This document shows, one piece after another, positions 25,380 through 38,620 of a DNA stretch of 64,000 nucleotides. Below the pieces are notes generated by a model. That model worked only from the letters and a program-made list of their open reading frames with translations, did not search any database and was not told the DNA's origin. Origin of the DNA: Cinclus cinclus (Eukaryota > Chordata > Aves > Passeriformes > Cinclidae). The first letter of the stretch is position 1; every line of letters begins with the position of its first letter. The stretch is from positions 4,646,102 through 4,710,101 of the forward strand of contig NC_085055.1 of assembly GCF_963662255.1 (NCBI RefSeq), written 5' to 3'. A program made the position numbers and the translations under genes.

Positions 25380-26120
25380 GTTTTCCTATAACCCAAAAAC
25401 GGCGGGTGGGGAAGGGACGTGGCAGGGTCACGGCTTCACCAGGGCCGAGGATACTGAAGTTCACCACATTGCCGAGCCTCCCAACCCAGCCGTCCGCGCC
25501 CACCACAAGGCAAGACCGCACCGACCCAAACCCACCCATTTCACAGCACGAGAAACGCGCAAACCACCCCGCGTGGGTCCGACAGGAGACAAACAAAAGT
25601 CTGCCCCAGCAAAGAAGCCGGGCAGGGAGGGTATTGACTTGAAAACAGACTCCCCGCGCTGAAGTCACCGCAGTGCCCCGGGCCGGGCGCCCACTCCGGG
25701 GCACCCCCGCGACCGCACCCGCCCGCACTCACCTCCGGCCCCCGCGGCCGCGGGTGCCCCATGGTGCCGTCAGAGCCAGCCGGGTGCCGTTCCTCTCGTG
25801 GGGCAGCCAGCGGCGCAGCCCGAAGCCCAAGGAGCCTCCCCGTAGCCGGCCCCGCCCGCTGGGCTCCGGGCGCGCTGCCCAGGCCCGGCCCCCGAGCCCG
25901 CCCCGCTAAGGGCAGCGCGGCCGCTCCCGGCCGGGATACGGCCCCGGGCAGGGACTGAGGGACGGGCAACCCCCGCCCAGCCCGGGGTGGGCCTGAGGAG
26001 CCGAGCGACGCGCGGGGTGAGCTGAAGGAGGGTGGCTCGGCTGTTTCAGCCCAAGTTTCAGGCGCGTGGAGGGGATTTGGGGCTCCTGAGCGCTCCGCGT
26101 GCCGCTTCCACAGGGAGCAC
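25380..26120. promoter_or_regulatory. PLD1: CpG island, presumed PLD1 promoter
   Basis: CpG dinucleotides are dense from about 25380 to 26120, and especially 25640-26020, against a CpG-poor surrounding. GC-box-like CCCCGCCC clusters occur around 25848-25910, and there is no obvious TATA box. The island coincides with a minus-strand consensus donor at 25733/25732. A near-match to an NRF1 site (GCACATGCGC) lies just outside at 26235-26244. A GTGAGC donor-like site on the plus strand at 26017 makes divergent antisense transcription possible. The transcription start cannot be fixed from sequence alone. Confidence 0.8.
25733..25900 (-). other. PLD1: Putative PLD1 non-coding exon 1
   Basis: The minus strand reads GGGGCCGGAG|GTGAGT, with the exon end at 25733. 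This consensus donor in the CpG island is the natural partner for the acceptor at 9467. The 5' limit is unknown and 25900 is only a placeholder. The exon holds an ATG at 25762-25760 in strong context (CACCATGG), 30 nt upstream of the donor; a further in-frame ATG lies at 25969. Splicing directly to 9467 would create a 23-codon upstream ORF overlapping the PLD1 start. Support is splice consensus and position, not homology. Confidence 0.55.
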
Positions 26121-26248
26121 GGTTCTCCACTTCGTACTCCAGGAGGCAGAAGCCAAGGTTCCCCACCAGCACCGAGAAACTGGGTTCGGCCGGGGAAACA
26201 GATTGAAAAAGCCTGTGCAAATTAACTATTAATTGCACATGCGCTGCC

Positions 26249-26271
26249 TTTTTTTTTTTTTTTTTTTTTTT
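26249..26271. repeat. T23 homopolymer next to the CpG island
   Basis: Twenty-three T on the plus strand, immediately upstream (in the PLD1 sense) of the CpG island. It reads as A23 on the PLD1 strand. Confidence 0.9.
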
Positions 26272-28845
26272 AGCATAAATCAAAATAATGACAGTCCGGT
26301 GCTGTTTGGATCCGAGCCGTCCTCCCCTGCACATGCTGCATTTACCATGTTACTTGCCATATGCCCTTTTTAATATGCAAAGAAGCAGATTTTTTTTTTT
26401 TAGCGAGAGAGGAAATTTCTGTGCTTGCAGAAGCATTGAACTGACATGTGGATAAGCAAAGTTCCCAGCAGGTTTCAGCTGTAATCCAGCCATGAGTGCT
26501 GGTGAAACGCCCAAAATCTGTCTGCAGCACTGCAGCTCTTGCTGCTGTGGTTGTACAGGGAAATCTTGGTGATTTCTTCCACGGAACTCAGTGATTCCAC
26601 TTCTGTATCTACAGCAAGACTTCCGTTATTAGGATATTTTTCTTCCTTAAATGATTTTTATTTCTTTAAATCACGAAGAACTGAGCTGTGGTCCTCAAAC
26701 ATAGATGAGATAAATAACTCAACTTTGATCACTGCTGGTTCAGAGACAGTCTGTCTCTGTCCCCTACTGACAGTGCAATACTCAAGCATAATATTCTCTA
26801 CCAGAGCAGCACCTCCCTTTTTTATGGGCACACCTGTAACAGGCTGGCTCAGCTCGTTTACACTGGGTTTACTGTGACTTGGCTTATCAACACCTCAACA
26901 AAAACAGTGTGAGTGATGCGCTTCACACCTAAAATAAAACTTAGAAATCTAAGGTGGGTTCCTAATACCATTGCAACACGGTTTCCTTCAGCTCACGGGG
27001 CTGGGCTCAAACACTGCCCCATTCAGCATCTGTGGGGAGCTGTGAGTCAAGGTGGCTCAGCAGTGCTGGCTGCACTGAGCAAGGAAAAAGTACAGACATT
27101 TGTAGCATTCAGTGTCAGGAGAGAGCAAAGCAAGACAGGAAACCGGGGTGGAACACTGCAGGGTAATGGGAAATATTCAAAGTTACCCAATATCAGTGCC
27201 ATTTCCACCCCAAAGAGTGGGCAGAGCCATGTTCCAGGTACATTGCCACACACTGCTGAGAGGTTTCATGCTAAACATATGGAATAGGAATGAGTGAAGA
27301 GATGCCACGGGGAGGACTCCTCAGGGCACCCACTTGCCCAGGATGCCCAGTCTCTCTCATCCTCTTTGGACACGCCTCTGATCACCCCCCATCTCCCCAG
27401 GGCAAGAGGCCAGTGGGCTGCAGGGGACCTCTGCTGCCTCCCATCTCCACATACCTCTTCATGTGTGTTGATTTAGAGCAGGGACATATCAGACACAGAG
27501 AAAAAACAACTTTCTCTGCAGACAAACCCCTGCCCTCCCACCCAGAGCTCACTTCAGTGCTCATCCCCTACGTGACTGGCTGATTTCTGGCAAATCTTTC
27601 AAAATCCATAAACCTTAGCTCACTTAATGCATATTTAATCTCTTGCTGTTGGTTTATGTTGGCAGTGAGCAGGGCTAGACCAGTAGCAGAAGAGAGCAGC
27701 TATTGCAGGGTGAGCATTTTGGCCTCTACTTTGCACAGTTCCCTCCTCTGCAGGATCACAACAGAGCTCCGCACACAGCTATCATCTCTCCCAGGGAAAC
27801 ACCACTGTCTGTGCCCATGTCCCATTAGTGGTTTTCTACACTTCCCAGAACCTTCCCTGTCCCAGAGGCAATTCATAAAGTGGATACTTGGCACATACCC
27901 TCGAAAATGTCTTGAGCTCTGAAGAAGCACAGTATTATGTGTCAGGAATTTCTTTGGTTCTCTCCCACCTGCTTTTCAATTTTCAGGAGCTTCCACACAT
28001 CCCTCAGAGGATGCCTGGTGTCGTCACAGGGGTGCTCTGAGTGACAGTCAGGGACTGAGGCTGCTGCAGTCTGTAAAACAAAGCTGCTGATATTAGGAAT
28101 TTATTAGTATTATTATTATTTAGTCGTACTTCATATTTTTTCCTTCTCTCCAAAAATTTTCACTTCCATGCCCAATGAAGTGGCCAAAAGTGGGGCTACT
28201 TGAAGCATGTAGAGACATCTGCAGAAGGTCTCTTGGAAAAATCAAAGCTTATGCTGCTGCACACCAAACCAAATCCACCAGCTGAAAGATAATACAGGTA
28301 AAGAAACAGGCATTCTTTTAAAATAAGGACATTGTCTTCAGTCTTGGTCACCACTTGGCATCACAACACAGGGAGAAGGGGAATACCAGAGAGCTGCAGG
28401 ACACTAGAGAAATGCCAAACAAGACAAGGCTTTAAGGGGGAAAAAAGAGGATAAATAAATGCCAAACTAAGAGCAGGCATGAGTGAACATGTGACAGTAT
28501 GAGGAGGTGTCACCTTCTCCAAACCTCTCAAACCAATTTTTTTTCACAACCTGAGAAACACTCTCCCCTTCCTCTGTGGCAAAGCACAGTTTTGCCAATG
28601 GGTTGGAGTGCAGGAAGGATCTCAGTATAGCCACATCAGGGATCTGTCTGATATGTTGAACACAGGTGTCACCTAAACAGAGGGTTTTACCCGTAATTAT
28701 TTTTATCACCCATTTGCTTTTCCTTTGTTAAATGAGCCCAGCTACACCAGTACAAACCCCAGCCATGTGTTATTCACCAATAATGGACTGTTCCTCAGCC
28801 CAGAGCTCCTGACACTGTTCACAGCAACCCACACGTCAAGGATGG

Positions 28846-28874
28846 AAAAAAAATAAAATAAAATAAAAAAAAAA
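28846..28874. repeat. A-rich (AAAAT)-type simple repeat
   Basis: A runs are interrupted by three T, forming a short AAAAT-like low-complexity repeat. Confidence 0.85.
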
Positions 28875-31800
28875 TCAAATGCCAGGGTGGAGCCTGGAGT
28901 ATCTCTCATATCTGCAGACATTGAAAGGGCCTTTTTCCTTTTTATAGCTCCACTTTAGCCAGGCAGGGGCTCCCTGACACCAAGTGTGGGTCTTGTTTGT
29001 GCCTCTGCAAAGCCATGGGGACCAGAGGGAAACCAGGGAAAAAATAAGGAGTTGCTTTTCCCCCAGTTGGGTCACATTTGGGAAGGAGCCTGCAGAGCCA
29101 CTTGGTGAGGTGAGGGTTTACTTTAGCTGTGTGTGAAGTCAGGCTCCAGCTTAGGACACCACTGTGCCTCCTGCTCCTACAGCCTGTCCCCAGCCTCTGC
29201 TGAAGATGTCCTGACTGCAGAGCAAAGGTTTTTGTGCCCCATAACACAGTGACAAAAGGGCTATTTACCCTGTATCCCAGAGTGTCACCTCACTAGGGAC
29301 TGGAAATGTGTTTTGCTGTAGCCATTTCAAAGTAGTGTAATAAGAAAGGGCCTCAACATCCTCCCAAGAGGGGCATAAGGGATGGGGCAGAACAGATGCT
29401 CAGCTCTGACCCTGACTCCAATGCCCCCACAGCAGGCAATGGAACCCTGGGGAAATGTGCACCAGGCATTCCAGAAAAACCCTCTGGATCCACACTGAGG
29501 CAGCCACTGGTGAAACTGCCAAGGATGTCAACAAGATGGTGACACTGCCAAGATAAACCAATGTGGGCCAGCTGGCATTAAGCCACACACATACACACAA
29601 AAAAAGAAAAATTGGTTTGTCCCATATGACCAGTATTCCAAAAGGAAAAGGCAGGGTTGCTTGTAGAAATCACATTGCCAAGTACTTTTTTTCCTCTACT
29701 TCCCTTCAAGGACCACTATTGTCCTCCTAGCTGAGGGAACAGGCAGGAGAGGAAATTTTGTTGAAAGGCACTTGAGCATCAAGTTCCTGACTGGGCCACA
29801 GTGCCTCCTGGGAGTTGTAGTCTTGTCTTTGCCCATAAAAATTGCTTTTTCTGCCAAAATTCCATAGCAGAGTAATACCTCCCATGACACAGCAGCTACA
29901 CCCCTGCACAGTCAGGGGACAGTGAGACCCCTGGACTTTAGCTGCTACAAGACAACCCCAGGGGCTGCTCAGGATCCAAACCTTATCAGATTTGGCCGGA
30001 ATATTTCAGTTTTCTTTCACACCCTTCTCCTCTCACAGAATTCCCATGGAAACACAAACAATGGACTTGCTGTTTGGGCTTGGTTGGAGTTTATTCCTTC
30101 TCTCGGCGAGGAGGGGTGTGGATGAAAGTGGTAAATGAAAAACTTTCAAAACCCCAAAAAAATAAAAAAGAAGGAAAAAATATATTAAATAATACATGAG
30201 ATACCACGTCTATCTTGATTTTCCCAGCAAGCAGTGCATCTCCCTTCTGCATCACCCCTTCATGCCCTCAGGGAACAGAATCGTGCCTCAGAACTAAAAT
30301 ACACGTATTTCTTGTATCACAAACTTGCTTTTTTTTGGGCAGGAAATGCCCGAATCCAAGCTGCCCCGCCTTTTCCTCACTGGTGCATCGTTCCACAGAT
30401 ACCTGGATGCCACCGTGTGGCAGCTGCCCCGAGCAGCGGTGGAGGGACAGGGATGGGGACAGGGCTGCAGGGAAAGGCAAAGCTTTAAGGGGGAAAAAGC
30501 TGTGTGTGGGGGGGAATAAAAAAGGAGGGTTGGGGTTTTTTTGCAGCAATTCACAAAACTTCAAGGAATGCCAAGCACGTCAGTAGATGAAGCACAGGAT
30601 CTGGAGGAAGGAGAGAGTGCAAACCAGCTCCGTATGGTGTTGAGCTCAGGCACACTGTCTTTCTATTTAAAGCCCTGCAGGAACGTGAATGCCAGGTTTG
30701 AGTGAGCTCAACAAGTCCGTCTGAAAATGATTTACATGGTCCTCTCTACCACGGGGTCTGGTTATCTGACAGCTTTTAATGCCTTACCATTCCCACACAG
30801 CAGGATACAACACACCTTTTCCTGCTGGAGGACAGAACTCCTGGTCTGGAAAGGTATTTAATTAATGACAGAGACCAGCGGGACTTCCCTGGGGTCCAAA
30901 TCAGCTTTGGAATGAGGACATGGGCTGCAGAATGTCCAGTGCTCATGCCTGCCCACCCCTCCCTTTTTTCCCTCCATGTGGGAAACAATGCTGGGTGGAA
31001 CCCTGAAGATGAGGATTCTGCTACCAACGCTGTGTCCCCAAGCACATCCTGCAGGCCAAACCATCCTGGCAAGGCCAGAACATCCTTCCTCCTCTACCAG
31101 CACCCTAAAACTGTCTCCTGCCAAGAGGCAGTGAGAAGGAAACAATACACAGCCCAGGGTCTGGGTTTGGGGTATGCCTCATTCTTCCACTCTCTACCTT
31201 TGGGGAATGCCTTATTTTCCCATTAACTACCTCTGGGGTATGTCTCAGTTTCCCCTTGTCTACCTCAACAGCACTGCTTCTCATTTATTCCAAGCTGCAG
31301 GTCATTGAATGGAGAATTACATGTTTTATCATTTGTCCATAACAGGTTGTCAAGTCGCCGTGTTATTATTAGCAACGGGAAAGGAACTAAGTAAATTATT
31401 CTCAAAGTATGCAATGAGCACTTGAGTAAGCGTTAAGTAATGAGCGTTTCTTTAGCGAGGAATCCAAGCGAGACACACTCCACCCATTTTGTTAACAGAC
31501 AAAGGCTTATATAAGCTGGATGTTACATAAAACTCTGAAATAGGGAGCCAGAGCACTCCCCCACCTTTGGGTGATAGCTATGCTGCAGCCCACGGATACC
31601 TGAACTGACCCTGAATCAGCTCCAAGCTAAGAGGCAGCTGATGGCCAGGCCTGGAGCTGGCAGGAACCAGCGACAAGGACAGAGGCATCCTGTGTGTGCT
31701 GCCACCAGCCCTGAGCACAGCTCAGGTGGCAAGTCTGGGTTTGCCCTAGCACTGCTCTGGAAACAGCCCCTACAAGTAACATGCTCCAAGCGGATTTATC

Positions 31801-34596
31801 ATCCCTGTGATAATCCAAGAACGTGCCTCTGTTCTTGTGTGTCAGGGCAGGCTAAGCACCACCCAACCTCAGGGTGTCATCCCAAGGGAATTATAACTGG
31901 TGCTTAGGAAGGAGCATGAAAGCAGGGTATGGTTATGGGAAAGCTTCTCTGCGGCTCTTCCTGTCTCCAGGGATTGGCAGGAAAGGGACTTTCCAAGACA
32001 GAAGTTCTGTCTTTGTGATTTCCCAGCTCCTGGCAGCTGATTCTTTCAATAAATTGACAGGTCAGTTCTTAAGTTCTAATGAACTTTCAACTTCTGCCAC
32101 ATCATGTGACAAAACCCACCACAATTTACCATAATTTATCTGCAGAGAAAAAGGGATATACATATTGCAACATCAATTACTAGAGCTAAAAAAAGCAGGC
32201 TGGTGGGGGGTGCAGCCTCTTCATCACATCTTGTGTGCCTGAAAGCCTGTCTGTCTTGAGAAAAAATCATCTGTCTCCATTAAAAAATACTTTTCCTCCC
32301 CAGACATCTTGTATCGCACCTTAAAATGCACAATTCCAACACTCAGACGACAGATTCAGCTGACAGCAGTGGCTGCTTCCTTAGACACAGGGTCAAAAAA
32401 AAAAAAAAGGCTCAGAGAAGAGAATTTGCAATTCTCTTCACAGCCCAGATACCAAATGTTCCAAATGCAGGTATCAGATGCAGTTGCATGAGAAGTCAGG
32501 GACACTTATCTGGTTGGGGGAAGAAAAGGGGAAAGAAAGATCTTTAGGAATGGGATTTTTGGGCAGACAGAAAAATGTGTCAGAAGTTACTCTCAGGACT
32601 ACAAGGGAGCCATTCATAGCTGCAATCAGTTTGCTCTGCGGTACTTGCAGGAACACGCCAAGGCTCCTCTGTGATTCTGCCCGACTGACTTAGTGTTTGT
32701 GATTTGCCTGACCTTTGCTCTAAAGAAATGGGAGCCACACAGAGGGAATTTTGATGCAAGTCCCCTGCATCTATAGCATCCTCCCTGGCTGCAATCCACT
32801 GTCTTCCTGGGGCTTTGTTTTAAAGGAGAGACAGACAGAAAGCAGGCAGGAGGGGAAAATGAAGAAATTAAATGCAAGCTGTCTGGCCCACACAATCAAA
32901 AAAAAAAAAAAAACAACTAAAGAAAAAAAGAAAAATAAATCAGAATAGCCTGTCTTTGTTTTCTGTCATGTTTTTTATCTTACTTCAGAATTAAACACAG
33001 ATGACATAGATAAGACAGGGGTGACCCCTAGTGCCCTCTCCAGCTGCAGCTTCCACTGTTATTCTCTGTATTGATATTAGAGCATAAACAGAGGGAAGAA
33101 GCAACACCTTTCAGTTTTGTTCTTCATTCACAAAGCCTCTCTCTCCCCTTTCAGAAACAAGATCTCATTTCCTCTCACTACTGAAACTCTATCACTGAGA
33201 GACATTCAGTGCAACATCCCTTTGTCACTGTTGTCTGGGAACAAAATTAAACACATTTACTTGTGTAAGAACTTATTATATTCCATTGACTATTTATCAT
33301 AGGACGTTTATATTTATAACCTTGCATAAAAGAAAGAAGAGCCTATTTTGCTAACTCCAGGCATGTCAATAGCTAAGAACAGCCATTCAAACTCATGAGA
33401 AGAGACTTTTGTCTTGTAAAAAGTACATTTTGCAGCACCAAGGCGCTGAAAGGAGCGAGTCTTTGCTGTGACAGCCATCAGCATGAACCACTTTTTTTTT
33501 TTTTGTCTTTCAGCAATGTCAAAACTCTCTGTTCTTGTGAATCAGCCTGCACCAGACATACCCCACTCACTGTGCTGGGTGATGCTCATCAGGGGCTCTT
33601 CCTTGTGTTATTGCAAGGGAACAGCTCCTCTTCCACAAAAAACCTTGAGACACCCCCTCACAGATTACTTTGGGATGCAGGATTTTTCTTGAGGAAATAA
33701 ATTATCTTAGGCACAAGGCTGAAAGATTTTTAGCTTCCTGTAATGTGAGCACTTTGGGCACTTCCTGCCCTGCTGAGGTCGGGGCTGTGCCCACCAGCAC
33801 CCAGTGTGGGTGGTACCACATCAGCTAACATCTCAGAATTTCGCATATTCAATGGGATCTCACCAGGCAAAGAAGCCACCTGCTAACAGTCCCCACGGTG
33901 ACATTTCTATCCTCAAAAGAGCAGCAAACACCCCTGTGCAGCATCACGGTCTGCTGCAGATTCATCTGATGCCTCTTCAGCTCTGGGGTTTTTTTTGTTT
34001 TTCGGCACTGGCGGCCACCACCACAGCATCCCCACTGCTGCACCAGGGCTCCTCTGCAGAGCCTGGATCCTCAGAGCTGGCAATTTCACTGCTCGAGCCC
34101 CAGGAATGCTTCAACACTTCCCAAAAGCAATTCCCCAGCTCAGCCTGGGGGAATTCTTGGGAGCCACAGGACGTGACATGTCGCTGTCACCCCCATCACC
34201 AGCTGGAACCTCCCTCCCATTTTGCCACCCACCAGCCCATTTCTTCACCAGAAACTGCTTCCATGTCTCAGCCAGTCCTTCCTCCCCAACAACTTTTTAC
34301 TTTCACACAGCCTCTCTGGTCATTCATCCCCAGAGTTCCTTCTTAAGCCTCCAAGCTTCCTGCTGTCCCCATCACCTCCTCAGGCAGACAAACACCACCA
34401 CCCCCCCTCCCCAAACCAGCCCTTTCCTGGCATTTACACCCAAGACTCAGCCCACGTGAGGCTGGATCAGCCACAGGTGAGGCTGGTTAATGCCTCTGTA
34501 ACAAACGTTATATTCTTTGTAGGGCTGGGCTAGCTGAAATTAAAGCAGCTGCATTTTTTCCAGTTTTAGTAAAAGTTTGTAATCTGCTCTGGACAT

Positions 34597-34998
34597 GGAA
34601 TCATAGAATGGTTCAGGTTGGAAGGGACCATAATGATCCTCCAGTCCCAACTCCTGCATGGCAGGTACACACTTCCCAGGTTGCTCCAAGCCCCATCCTG
34701 CCTGGCCTTGGACACTTCCAGGGATCCAGGGGCAGCCCCAGCTTCCCTGGGCAACCTGTGCCAGGGCCTTACCACCCTCACAGGGGAGAATTTTTTCCCT
34801 AATGACTCATCTGAACACACCCTCTGTCAATCTGAATCTAAACTCCCTTGTCCTCTGTCCCACTCCAGCTCTCTTGGAGCCCCTTTAGGCACTGGGCAGG
34901 GCTCCAAGGTCTCACTGGAGCTGGAGCTTCTCTTCTTCAGGCAGAACAACCCAGTTTCAGCCTGGCTCCAGAGCAGAGGTGCTCTAGCCCCCTGAATA
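34597..34998 (-). mobile_element. CR1 retrotransposon 3' fragment, about 400 bp (minus strand)
   Basis: On the plus strand it starts GGAATCATAGAATGGTTCAG and continues with inverted CR1 blocks: TTGGAAGGGACCATAATGAT, the TTGCTCCAAGCCCCATCCTG block, a CACTTCCAGGGATCC block and a GGGCAACCTGTGCCAGGGC block. It extends further into the element than the copy near 13.4 kb, to a CAGCCTGGCTCCAGAGCAGAG segment. The open frames across 34608-35111 are by-products of this element, not host genes. Confidence 0.92.
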
Positions 34999-37071
34999 TC
35001 AAAGATGTAATACTGCTCTACTTATGTGCCTGTTCTCTGAATCATTTTCCCCTGATTTTGTATCTCTGTGTTCCCATGTTCCCTGTTTACATTAGAAGCA
35101 ACAGTTTCTGAATTGAAGTTCCTCCTAATGTTTTATTTTTAAACCAGGTTTGGGGGGGGAGGCAGTGTGTGTGCAGGAATTGAGCTAGTCATTGCATAAT
35201 TTTGGTTTTATCTGGTGTAAATCTCACTTCTGAGATATCCTATGCTTCCCAGCAGGACACCAACTCTGCATTGCTCTCTTGTCTCTGGATCCAGCACTGC
35301 TCCAAGCTTCCCCCTTTATTTCTTTCCCCCTCTGTTTTAAAGATATGCAAATATATAATCCTCAGAGCTACTGTTTGCTTCTTTTACAATTTTCCATGTT
35401 TTATCTCCTGTGAGTTTATTTTCCTTGTTAGCTTTAGTAAACACCTTTTTTATTCTTCATTACTGCTCTGACTGTATATGATCCCATACAGAGAAGGCAT
35501 GACAAAATCTCTTTCTATATCACACATATCTTTCCATAGCTGCATTTTCCCCTACATTCTTATTTTTGCTTGGTGCTAGCTCTGTGTAGTCCAGTTATGC
35601 TCTGCACCTAAAACAATCTGTCAGCTTACATGTGCCTATAAGTAGTGGGAATATTAGTTTTGAATATTTTCATTTAAACTCTAGCTTTTTTCCCTCACAC
35701 TGTTAAAATTATCAGAATTAGCTCATCACTTTAATATTTTATTATCACAGGAATTAGCTTCTTTGTATGCTTTTGCAATATTCCACTTTCCAGGTTCCTC
35801 ACATCTCTGTTCATATTGTTGGAAAGTAACTCTTGAGAAGTGAAAATTCTTTCTTGGATGTCATCTGAATGTTAGAATCTGAACCAGGCAATGCTGAATT
35901 TGACACAAATCCAAACACTGAACCAGTTCTTCATCAGGCAAAGTAAAATCGTCATCATTAAAAATGCTTTCATTAAAGACAGGAGGTTTTTCTCCATGCA
36001 AAAGCTACACTGGGTCAAGGAAACCATAAATCCTGTGGTTTGTCTGACACTGCAGGTCAGACTAAATGATCAGAACAATTTATTCTGGTATTCATGCTGA
36101 AAAACTTACAAATATCTGGACAAACTGCAACTGCATCTGGTAGAGAGATGGTCAAACGAGATAAGGGAGTTGCTGCTTCTGCTCTTAAATGCTCAAAAAT
36201 TCACCTACAGTCCTGTTGAACCAGCCCCTTCTCACCCAGAGATCAATAATGCATCTGCTCTCACTTGTTTTCTTTTTTTGTCTGAACTATGTTATAACTT
36301 TCAAAAATTCCCTGTTCAAAATATTGTTAGAAAACTGCACTCGATCCTGCTGGGGATGGAAAGCCAATATTTCACCAATGATTATTGTTGCTCTAGTGTG
36401 CCCCCAGCTTGTGACTGCTGTAAATCAGAAGTTTACTCACTCAGAGGAGTTTGGAGAGCCAGAGGCAGCTCCCAGATCTTGCTCCTTCACATACTCAGCA
36501 GTGAGTGCTTCTGCTGAAGGCCCCGGGCTGGGGCCATGGGTTTGAGCAACCAGGATGGCTCTGTCCCCTCCAGCCACCACCCTGGCTCCCACAAGGCTGC
36601 ACACAGTCTCACTTGGAGCCCAGGGGCAGGGAGGCCACAGGAAAGAGGATTTTTATGTGGTGGCCCATTGGATGGATTGCAATAGGAAAAAAATGGGTTT
36701 GAATGAGTAATGAAACTTTTAACACAGCATGAGCTGGAAAGACCCACTGGACATGCCATGGCAGCACACAATACAGGGAAGGGGAACATGGGATGGAGCA
36801 GATCCCACCCCCCAACACAAGGTCCATGAAGAAAGGTTTTATTTTTCATGCTGAAAATCCCTCAGGAAGCATAAAGCTAGTCTCAAAAAAGTAATTTTCC
36901 TATTTGCCAAGCACACATGCAAAAAAGGCAATCAGAAACACTGAGCACTGCCTTTCCAGAGTTTAGACCAAACTCAAAACTGCCATCAGTCCCAGTTCCC
37001 TACACTCTGCTCCCAGCTTGTTCAGGCCCTCCACTAAAGCCAGCAGCATAATTCTGTATTCCTCTTCCCAA

Positions 37072-37083
37072 CCCCCCCCCCCC
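37072..37083. repeat. C12 homopolymer
   Basis: Twelve consecutive C on the plus strand in intergenic DNA. It is a short G-run on the minus strand. Confidence 0.9.
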
Positions 37084-38620
37084 AATTTTCAGTTGTTTTG
37101 CACAGTTCAAGCAAAAAGTGTAAAACCAGGCTTTGCCACAGGGTGAAAACTGAAAAAGGAATAACAAGTGAAAAATAAAATCTACAAAACAGTGAAAGAA
37201 AGACAGAACCCAACATACGAAGCCCCAGCAGAGTCCAGTCAATCATGTCTGTTTGTACTCACCAGCACACGAGCTGCACAGCCCTCAGAAGAGCATGGCT
37301 GGGGGTATATTCTCACCTTCCTCTAATTCCATCCATAAATCTAGGTGGAGCAGAGCATTACAAATCTCAGCATGCTCAACACAAAAAAAACACCCAAGGG
37401 CTCAGCACAGGCTGAGTCGCCTTCACCTGGAAGCCTTTCTGAAGGCAATGACTGGGCACAGGTGGGGCTGGGATCAGCGTGGGGAGCAGAGGGGTAATTA
37501 TCATCGTGAGTGAAACACCCATTTGCTCTGCTAACCCATCAGGTCCTCCTTAAGCACAGGGGGAAAGTTAAAGAAAAAATATTGACAATTTTTTGCGTTT
37601 CACCCAGTTTTTGCACCCCCTTAGCTGGCAACCAGTGTTTTACTGTAGATTTCTGACAATTATTCACAAATATGTGAACAAGAGTAACAAACTGAGCAGC
37701 CAGTGGCACACAGCCTCAGAGGTGTTAGTTCTTTATTAAACTTTCAAATGAAAGTGGCCCTGAAGTGCCAGATTCCCATTTTACCCACTGTCACACTTAC
37801 TGAGGTAGCATGAGCCTGACCCAGAACTGGTTCTTCAGCAATTTAATTGTAAGGGTCACGTACAGCAGCTGGTAACAGCAGCACACCCAGAAATGGAACA
37901 CTTACCTTTTACTTAATTTTTTTAACAGTCTTTGGGTTTTAACTTTCTGGCAGCCCCTAATTCATATCTGGATACCCAATTATTTTGGAGAGGCCAGAGG
38001 AAGGTCACTGCTGGAATTTTCTGTCTCTCCTGCATGTAGGTAGATGACATGAATTCGAGGGGTTTGGTTGGCATCTGCTGCACAGCCACAGTGTCCAGCT
38101 GAGGACACTGGAGACTTCTGTGCTCATAAAGGGGCTGGCATTTATTTGAGGGTCACACCACAATTCCTGGAATCTCTCCAGACAGGTCCTTATGCAAATG
38201 ACCAGCATTTACTTGGAATTTGCATTAATGTGTAACTAAAAAGCTGTTTCCGAGGATGTCTGTTTCCAATTATTGGGGTTCTCCCCATAACCAAACATCT
38301 CCAGGCTGGTTTAGGGCAGCGGAGGCTGCTGCTGGGTGTGATTCAGAGCTGCATGACAGTGTTTGGTATTGACTTAATAAACCAAGGGCTGCCTGAGCAA
38401 ACTGCCCATCCCAGATCCAAACACCCTTATCTCCTGGCAGCGCTGTTCCTCCCCGTTTAAAGCAAAACTACACTTTGGAGTCAGGACCCAACAAGGCAGA
38501 GAACAACTTCACACCACTTTCTCCTGCTGTCTGTGCAATTCCCAAAATTAACCATGGCATCAACGAGTACCCCACTGAGTCAGCCCCAGCAAACTCCTGA
38601 TCCAAGCAGCCAGCACTTAC

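Larger units (their letters stand above)
9468..25732 (-). other. PLD1: PLD1 intron 1 (16.3 kb)
   Basis: This is the putative first intron, from the GTGAGT donor at 25732 to the acceptor at 9468. It contains an ERV LTR fragment (about 11088-11530), a CR1 fragment (about 13361-13613) and an A28 tract (19928-19955). It also holds a long but unrecognised open frame on the plus strand (20662-21504). The end nearest the promoter (about 24.8-25.7 kb) is CpG-rich. An extra non-coding exon inside this interval cannot be excluded. The rest shows nothing I can name. Confidence 0.6.
26121..34596. other. Intergenic sequence upstream of PLD1
   Basis: I recognise no gene here. The stretch holds a T23 tract (26249-26271), a short ATT repeat near 28109-28120, an AAAAT-type tract (28846-28874) and a promoter-type ACTACAACTCCCAG motif on the minus strand (29808-29821). 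The many short open frames overlap on both strands and lack splice or homology support. It belongs to the interval between PLD1 and the TMEM212-like exon. Confidence 0.6.

Noticed and set aside
25541..25969. 142-codon minus-strand open frame across the CpG island.
   Set aside because: It runs through the exon 1 donor at 25733 into the intron. High GC explains the lack of stops, and only its short spliced part is considered, as a uORF.
33804..34346. 180-codon plus-strand open frame.
   Set aside because: Proline- and serine-rich translation of a C-rich segment, overlapping frames open, no homology recognised.
34597..35111. Open frames of 64-125 codons at 34608-35111.
   Set aside because: They fall largely within or beside the inverted CR1 copy and are translations of its non-coding 3' region.
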